In this document: positions 52,396 through 62,129 of the stretch, one piece after another | How the letters are laid out: every line of letters starts with the position of its first letter | Numbering within the stretch: the first letter of the stretch is position 1 | Source of the DNA: Glandiceps talaboti | Lineage: Eukaryota; Hemichordata; Enteropneusta; Spengelidae | Direction of reading: 5' to 3' | Length of the DNA stretch: 64,000 nucleotides | NCBI RefSeq assembly: GCF_964340395.1 | Contig: NC_135570.1 | Location: 6,868,822 to 6,932,821, forward strand | Program-made: the position numbers and the translations under genes | Notes under the pieces: generated by a model | The model's database searches: none | What the model saw: the letters and a program-made list of their open reading frames with translations, nothing else | Told to the model about the DNA's origin: nothing

Positions 52396-53678
52396 TGGAA
52401 TGTTATTCACTAAAATTCAATTAATCTGAACATTCACAAAAACATACCCATAAAATTGTTTACAGTACTGAACTATGGTTCTCTAGTGAGGGGCTCTCCA
52501 GTGCAGGTAATAAAGTCATTTTTTTGGTGACTCCCATGAGATAATGTATGCCCATGATGTCAAGTACCTTCATTGAACAATGAATGCGAAATAATTTTCA
52601 ACTCCTTCTTGGTTATCACACATTATGTAAGTGATGTAAAATCATGAAATGGCTTTCCAGACCCTAAAGTCTACGAAGATGTCTTTATTTCCTGCAGTGA
52701 CATTCCCCTTTAAAGTATTAACTTCATTAACATTACAAAGTCTTGAAAATTAGTGAAAGGTATTTTTCAGTTTTGCCAGTACATCCTAAAAACAGTTAAT
52801 ATTGAGTTGTTTGAAAACTTCATCATACTGGAAATAATCCTCTGGTAAAACTAAAGAGGTGAATTTTCTTCAAAACTTATTTCAACGCTACAAAGAAAGT
52901 ACTGTGTACCTAACTACAACCTTAGTCCTATATCATAACTCTCCAGAGAAGATGTACCCCCCCCCCCCCAGTCCTCTAAATACTTTATTTCTGTGTGATT
53001 AGAAAGACAATGACATAAAAATCAAACCTGTATTTAGTGTTAATAAAGGAGAAACTTGCATAGCTATTTTTAATTACTGAATACTAAATTCTCATAGTTT
53101 TGTTTTCTAAAAACTGCATTGAAATCCGCAACTAAGGTCTTAGGAGAACCCTCACTGAAATTAAATTTAATTAAATCTCTAAATGGTATGCCATATTCTG
53201 ATTATTTGAAAAACAAAAGATTTCGTAGTTTGGCCACTAGGAGTGCTGTTCACACACCATTTTGGAGCTGGAGGTGAGGAACAGAATACCGTAGTTGAGC
53301 AGAGTGTACAGACAGCAGACATGAAGTTACCGTTCATTTCTGTGTTGTTCTCACAGTACTGTTTTATCAGCCAATACCAGTAATAAAAACATGACAGTAA
53401 TGATATTTTAAGAACTCAAAAATGTAATTTACACATATTTTGTTCACAGCTTCATCATGACCAAATTTTAGCCCTCAATTTGTAAAATCTGACACACGAC
53501 CTTGTGATCCTTGCTTTCAAAATGGCAAGAAATTCAACAACCAGAATATGGCATATTGCATTGAAACCCAGAACTAAGGCACCACTAAGGTGGAAGGAGA
53601 ATCAACTCAGAGTCCGTTGAAATCGAATTTGACACATCTCTATAAATCACATGGCTGCAAAACTTATAAACTGAAATT
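52396..53678 (-). other. 3' flank of the minus-strand gene
   Basis: No coding exon seen. A poly-C tract lies near 52957. The minus strand has an AATAAA near 52985, about 690 bp after the stop, which could be the polyadenylation signal. Confidence 0.4.
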
Positions 53679-53867
53679 TTAGTTTTTCTTGACTTTCTTT
53701 GGGTGATGAGAATGGTGATGAGAATGTTGAATTATGTCTCTTCCAGAATTAGCTAGAATCTGCCAGTAGTAAAACATCCCAATCAGTGAGAAGGCTGTCA
53801 CTACCACTGTATATTCAGCATGGTTTGGAAAAGCGTTGCCACAGATAGTATACCATTCAAGCCCATC
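53679..53867 (-). CDS. Minus-strand membrane gene, exon 9, last coding exon (residues 378-439)
   Basis: Encodes DGLEWYTICGNAFPNHAEYT, the last membrane segment VVVTAFSLIGMFYYW, the His cluster and the dibasic tail KKVKKN, then TAA at 53679-53681. Acceptor CTTGTAG. Confidence 0.92.
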   Translation of the reverse strand, partial: DGLEWYTICGNAFPNHAEYTVVVTAFSLIGMFYYWQILANSGRDIIQHSHHHSHHPKKVKKN

Positions 53868-55794
53868 CTACAAGAAGAAGATAACACTAAATATTAGTAA
53901 TATGTACCAGTCATGACTTGCATCAGTGAGTGTTCATACTTGTGGTATTTCACTGCAGTGCAATACCAAAAACATTATACCTATATGCAAATGATGACAC
54001 GGTCGTTCCTTGTACACACAAGAGTGAGATCACACACTATAATTTGATGTTTCAGATAAACATTTGTAATAAAAACATAATCCCATGCCATGTGAGTTCC
54101 AGTATGGGTACTCAGGGATATTTGCACTCAAGCTTGCAGTGTTTTCTGCTGCACTTTCACTCACTATGCTTGTGAAAGTATGGCCACACAGAACACTGCA
54201 AGCACTCATGCAAATACCCCGAGTACGCAATACTTGCATTCGTACATTATATCATATCATATCATATCATATCATATTATGTCATATATGATATGATATG
54301 ATATGATATGATATGGTATCATATATCATATATCATATATCATATCATATCATATCATATCATATCATATCATATCATATCATATCATATCAAGTGAGGA
54401 TCAAAGATTGATATTGTCTGGATCACTGTTAGGAGAATGATCTACACAGCCTATCAAAAATCTGTCACCATGTTCTAGTTCAATGTCACACCATACACTC
54501 TCAATAAAATTTGTAAACTCCTGGTCATTACTATGGACAGCTCTCCATTTCTTCTTAACATAGATAGCAACACCTCGTTTCACTGAGTCTATATTACTAA
54601 AAATATCATATCCATCATTGCTACCTCAGCAGTATGTAGTGGTGTCCTAGACGATTTAGGTGCAACTTCTGTCAGATGGATTATATCAGGTGTATTCATC
54701 TCAATAATGAACAACATTTCAGCACACTTATTCAATAAATTATCAACATTTATATATATTACCAGTGTTGGTACATGTACTAGGGGGTATTTGCACATGT
54801 GCCTGTGTTGTTTTCTATTGTCTTAGTTGTGACAGAGAACACGGCAAGCACTTGTGCAAATGACCAGATTAGAACACACTTGCATTGGCATGGCATTACA
54901 TGTATGTTCTGTTCCATAATACTGATATAAAATTGCCAAGTTTCATCACTTGGTGCAAACCAAACATGCACATGAATTCCTTGTTCTAAATTAAGTTAAA
55001 AACCAGAGCTGTTATTTCTTCTGTGACACTTCATCATAAAAGACGTTGTGGTTTACGACAATGAGTAATGAGTAGTTCTACTTTTTCAAAGGCTACTTTT
55101 CTACCACATAGATAAGCTTTGATATATGACAACACATCGTCGTAAACCACAGCCTTTTTTACAGCACCATTCAAGAAGTATCGCCAATAACAGCTCTGGT
55201 TTGCAAGAATGATGACAACACTGATGATAACATTTGTGGTTTATGTGTGACAACAATAAATATATGATATCTGATTGTCTTACCTGAGGTGGTTTACCAT
55301 CCTTTAAGCAGTGCCAGTCAAAATAACCTTCATCATAATCAGTTTTACATAGGTAAGTTTTCTTTGAGAGGACCTGCAATAGAAATGGACAATAGTTACT
55401 AGGATTCAAATATTTATGGTGAAAATTGAAACTTACTTCCATGTATCAAATTTATAAGGATGTGGCTTATAGCCATTGGAGCATTAATCCATCCATCCAG
55501 ACAAACACACATAAACACATAAACACATAAACACATAAACATACATACACACAATGTACATACATACATACATACATACACACATACACACAATGTACAT
55601 ACATACATACATACATACATACATACACACATACACACAATGTACATACATACATACATACATACATACATACATACATACATACATACATACATACATA
55701 CATACATACATACATACATACATACATACATGCATACATACATACATACATACACACACACAATGTACATATGTACATACATACATACATACAT

Positions 55795-55843
<49 letters not shown>

Positions 55844-58800
55844 TACATACATACATACATACATACATACATACATACATACATACATACATACATACAT
55901 ACATACATCTATTCGATCAAAATAAAAGTCAGTCAAAACTACCCATCTTTTATTTTCTACAATTTTATGGTATCATGACAGCACAGAGTACAACTGTACC
56001 ATTCAGAGCAGCAAACTTAAAAGGCTGTTTCAAATTAGGATTAAAATATATGACTGCGTGAAAACAAGTTTCAGTAAACAGGTTCATATTCATAAGGTTA
56101 GAACTTCAATACTACAGTAGTGTTCTTTGAACAGTAATTTATCGTCAGTTTGTCCTGAGGAAGGCAACAGTCACATTGCCGAAACATAGACAAGAACAAA
56201 AGTAACTTGGTTGTGTATGAAAGAATGTTACTTGGCAGAGCGATATAAGAAGTTAAGGTAGTCTTGAACAAAAGAATGTTCATATGTGATCCTTGTAGAT
56301 CCGCTAATAAGATTACACTTATGTGAGAACCTGGGATTGAAACCCTGGCCTTTAAGCGAAGTACATAACAATTGATGAGAACAAAGGATGCTAAACTTAA
56401 AATCTAAAGATGTTTGTTTGTTCCTACCTGTCCAAAAGCTGTGATGACTGGAGATGTTGCGTTGCAGTCACCAGTTGGTTCATGTAATCCGATAGATTTG
56501 ATATTTTCAGGCTTTGAATATACAGCCAGAAGAATGTACAAAACGAAATGTAGATATACAATAATTCCTATCTCATCCAACCAGTTCTTTTTGCCTGTCA
56601 AATAGATGTAGAAAAAACTCAAATGTAAACTCAGTCGCTACAATCCTAAGATGATAAGAGACATTTTAAATTTTATAAATGGCATATTTGTTACATAATA
56701 CCAAAGTAAAGAGTTTTCTGTATGTACCACAATTGTTTATAGTATCCATATCAAGTGTAAAAGTATACTGTTTCATTTGCTAATTGACCACATTAGAAAG
56801 GCCACATGCTAGGCTTGTAAATAAACCAATTGAAATAGTATACTTTTACACTTGATATGAATGCTATAAATGAGTGTAGCACATAGAGAAAGTCCTTCAC
56901 TTCAGTGTTAATCATTGTAATATGAATGCTATAAATGAGTGTAGCACACATAGAAAGTGCTTTACTTCAGTGTTGCTCATTGTAAGCAGCATACTTTTAC
57001 ACCTGATGTGAATGCTATAAATGAGAGAAGCACAGAGAAAGTACTTTATTTCAGTGTTACTAGTTGTAATATGACTGCTATGAATGAGTGTACACATATA
57101 GAAAATGCTTTACTTCAGTGTTACTCATTGTAAAAGTCCACATTTTGTACTATTAAAGAAACTATATTTCACAGAGACTTAATTTAAGTCAAGACTCAAT
57201 TATGAAAACATATAATTTGAGATGTCATTCTGATGAGGATTATCAACCAGGAGAGATCAAAACGTAAACTTTCTTTACTATTAAAGTTCAACTAAGTTAT
57301 ATATAAGTTATAACAAAGTAATTCTTTTGATTCAACTGATGAACATACCATCGTGACAGTGCAATAAGATCGTATCTTCTATACTACTATATTGCAGATG
57401 ACTTTATTGCACTGATGCAGCCATACATGGTTAGTTTCTGAGACATTGTACAAATAATGTTTTTTTTCCCCAGCAATTACAGATGCCCATTCAGTCAAAA
57501 CTCTAAAAGCTGCTTCTGAACAGCACTTAATCCAAGTGGCAAAACTATATAATCGTTTGTCTTTCTGATAATCAGAATATAGTGTCTAATAATACGTTGT
57601 CACTGACAACCAATCAGTGTAACCTGGTTTGAGTGTAAATGTGGGTGTATATATGGAAATAAGAGATGGGGATTCAGTTAAAAACTGAACACGTCAAATC
57701 ATCACCACAACGGGAGACACGGTATATATATATAGTTAGTAGGAAATACAACTCAGTGCTAATGTGTCTTGGTGTATTTCCTTTACATACCTTTGCCTTT
57801 CCTTGCATTTTCTGATGGGTTTCTATCAGCACTCCATACAGTACCAATATAGATAGCCACCAGTAACAGCACACAGACTTCAGTATGAATGTGAGCGTTG
57901 TCATGGAGTGAATGGTATAGAATAATAAACTGTATAGCACCCAGTGGGAAGGAAAATAAACCAGTGATGAGTGAACACAGGGTCTCCTTGAAGAATCTAA
58001 ACAGAATTGAAAATATGTATATTTATCAGCATTTCATAAAGAATCTAAACGGAATTGAGAATATGTATATTTTATCAGCATTTCATAAAGAATCTAAACG
58101 GAATTGAGAATATGTATATTTTATCAGCATTTCATTTCATAACAGAAACAGATTTAGAATTCAGCACATACGAGAACCAGTTGACAATACTACGAGTCGC
58201 TCAGAGACATGCAAACTTTTTGCGAAGGAATCTGAATAGTTCAGCGTACAATGTTGGATGTGAAGTATTCCTATGAATGTACTGCTCTGGGAGAGAGATC
58301 TGGTGTGGATGAGTTGGGATTACATTTCCCAAGACTCTCCTCTAGGGTGGTCTCATGGTATAGGCCCAGCAGGAGAGTCTGGGTAACCAAGGCTAACATT
58401 TCACCTGCGGTACTATAACTAGGAGTGTACACAATGATGAATCTTTCAGTAGTCTAGTCCAAGATTTCTACACATCGATATCCCATAATCTAACGTTGCC
58501 CTCAGTGGTGGTCATATTTGCATTAGCACAGAGTATATATCACATGTTTGCAACAAAGTGAATATTATGTCAGACAACTCTTGAGGGTTGATAACTAATT
58601 CAACAGAATACACCAGCTAAATTTTGAAATATATTTCGTTAAATTATGGTTATCTACAGTTGTACCAAAAAGCTAGTAGTGTATATATACACATTCAGTA
58701 GTTGTATATCAACCAGTGATCAGTGTTCCTGTACACGCCTTGCCAAAATTTGTTCTACTGATATAGATATTTCATCAAATAGAAATAGTTACTCAAATTC

Positions 58801-61800
58801 ATATCATTTATGAACAAATCTGCCCTTCAATATATTCTTATCGTTTGCATTTGAACACTAAGGTCTTACGATAAAATCCAATATGAACCCCTATTGAGTG
58901 CAGCATTGACTTGAAAAGCTCAACCAGAAGTACTGACAATTGACTTTTTCAAAGCAATGTTGCATAGAAGCTTGCAGTGTAGTTCCTTACCCAGTACTCT
59001 CTGTTTTACTATCACTTCCTGTTATCAGTTTGCGTGATCCATGTATCAATATATTGAGACTACTTGCAAAAGACATATGAAAGAAGTAACTTGTCCAAGG
59101 TACCCAGTAATGTCTGTCATAGATATTAGGATCTGTGTCATGCCAACTCCACCATAGTAGTTTAATACCCATGATATCAAATGGAACATCTATAAAGTAC
59201 AAAGAAAGAAATATATTACAGCAACTGCATCCCTGAAATTTCTTAATATTGACATTTGACTTAAACCTAATTTTCAATCCCTGATCAGAGTTTCAACACT
59301 TCCCAATGTGTATCAAGCCAAAATTTTAATGAATACAGTCCCCACAATGCAACTATTTTCAAAAATACAGCCACAGATTTCCAAATTCCTGAATATTCAT
59401 AATACCATAGTCAAACATTAGGAGATAAAATATCTGTAATCCTATCTAAATGGTAGTTTCATAGGCGTTCTATGAGCTCTATAAGTGTGTTACAGAGAGC
59501 GTCATCTTAATCTGATCCCTATTTATATGCAGATCAGGCCTTTACAGGAATTACGGCCAAAATTCTGTTTTGAATTTATTTGAAATTACAACAACGAGCT
59601 CTGCTAAAATCTCTGTGGATCTTATATTGACTGGCACTTGTGACTGGCTACCCTACTAATGTAAGTCACATGGGGCACTATTAGGTCATAGGTTCACACA
59701 TAAGATCCATTTACATTTAGCAGAGCTGTTAGTAGTAATTTGAAATTCAAAACACAATTCTGTGCTTCAAAGCCTTGATGTTGATGTGGATTAGAAAGCT
59801 AATCACAAGTCTCTGAGTTAATTAAGAAGTTGCAATAATAAAGTACTTATAACTAAGGGATTTTACGTCTCGTTGCAGATCTTGTGAGATATGCAAATAT
59901 GCCTGGCAACAACTGTTGTCATACATGTGATCGTGCATGTCAAGCTTTCGTCATGGCCATGTGTGATGATGTAGTGATGCTAAGCGTTTGACACTTTCAG
60001 CTTGACCACCTTCAATGGCTCATGCAAGATCTCATGAGATCTGGCAAGAGACGAAAAATGGTTTATTGTATGAATGAACTTACCTATTGCTACCACAGCC
60101 AGCCCATGAGCAAATGGCTCAGCCCAGGCAGGTAGTTTAAGACGATATACTGCCACTCCTGCAGTGTATAAAAACACTGGATCTGAAAACATGGAATAAC
60201 AATATATTATGATACATGTACATCAATGCATGTGTATACTATTGGTATTTGTCCTGTAGTGCTATACTGGAAATATTATTGAATACCTGTGCTCAATAAG
60301 TATGTGATCAGTTCATATACACAAAATCATGTGCATGCACAGTTGTATTTGAAATGTGTTGTTTTGTATAAACATATCCAGTATGGGAATTGTGACATTT
60401 GCATTCTTGTTTGCAGTGTTTTCTGCTGCGCTTTCACTTGTGTATGGCCAGAGAGAACACCACAAGCACATTTGCATACTTGTTAGTGGTATTTTCTGCT
60501 TCATTTTCACTTACGTATGGCCAGACAATAAGCTTGAATGTGTTAAAACCCACAGTATGCTAGCCTTACACTCACACGACTATCTATGGGGTTGTCATAC
60601 ATAAGGTTGGATGGCTCATGGGATCGTAAGTGATATATCTGGAGTGAGACAGAAAGTGTCTATACAGTGTGAAGGGTTGTATTATTAATACAACAGGCAG
60701 ATTTGTTTCAACAGTTAAAGGCCGGCCTAATTTAGGCCTATATTAGAGTAGGATTAAAATTTGGGTATCAAAAATTTGTCTTACAGAGCCTTAAAAGAAG
60801 GTAGTAGAGAGCAAAACTATGACCCTATGCGATCCTTATGACTCAGCTGACAAGGTAACAATAATGTGAGAACCTGGCATTCAATCATGGGCCTGTATAT
60901 GACCAACATTGGTTAAACATAGTGTAAAGGAAGCGATCTATATTAGGAAATCTAAACCTGATCTCAACAGGGATGGGGTCATTTTCAACTTTCACACCTC
61001 TGGGATTCCATTTTTTTGTCACATGATTCCAGTGATGAGTCATGTGACCAATCCAGAACATCAGACACAGCTGAATAAGTGCACAGGTGTGGACTTCAGT
61101 TTTGTTTTCACTAAATATCAATTGTGTGTAGTATTTCAAAAGTTTAAGTTCCATGTTGATACGGCAACCTACACAGATGGGCTTGCATCAATATGGCCTT
61201 TATGTATTCTAGTTCCTGACGGACCGTATTCCGCACTACATTATCTTCATACTATACTGTCAATCACGTTACTCATGGCATTAATTGTGGTTCAACCCCA
61301 TGGTGGGCAAAGTGCAAACGGTGCATGTCAGTAGTAATCTATCACAAATTGACAAGCTGTTGTCATTGTTCTCATGTTTCTAGGATCTAGGACTGATATG
61401 ATATACAAATGTCCAACCAGAACTCCACCTCCAGTCTGTTTAAAATAAAATCACGCAAGGACACAACGACGTCATCATGTTTATATGAACGCTCTAGGGG
61501 GAGCACAGAATTCAGTGTGAGAGTAACGGCATTGACTAGACGGCATAGTATGAAGATAACGTAGTATGGAATGCGGATCCGTCAGGAACTAGACTAGCCT
61601 TTATCATGTTTATGATATAAGACAAAGTTTGTAAGTACTCACAAGCGAAGATGATGTGAAACGGCAATCTTTTCCCCAGTAACATGATCATACTTTGGGC
61701 ATGCCAAAAATTATCAATATCTGGTACAAAGTAACTGATACACTCTGTGGTTAGGCCATGTGCTACAATAGCAAACCATAGATAGATGTATCTACCACCA

Positions 61801-62096
61801 TGACGCCATGCTGTAAGACAAATAGTTTAAAAATCAATTAAAAATTATTTGAAACATTTAATTTCTCTATAACACATAAACAACATGGCATGTTTTGCTT
61901 TCTGCCTAAAACACGTGACACTAGACTTAAGAAATGTCAGATTTTTAAAATTATGACAGGTGAAATTACTCAAATTTCAAATTTTGGACACACGTATGTA
62001 TGTATGTATGTATGTATGTATGTATGTATGTATGTATGTATGTGTGTACATATGTACACACACATGTACATATGTATGTATGTGTGTATGTATGTA

Positions 62097-62129
<33 letters not shown>

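Noticed and set aside
60909-61334. 141-codon plus-strand frame as a gene
   Set aside because: The first part is a retroelement tail remnant and the last part crosses into a MITE arm; no start context or splice structure supports a gene.
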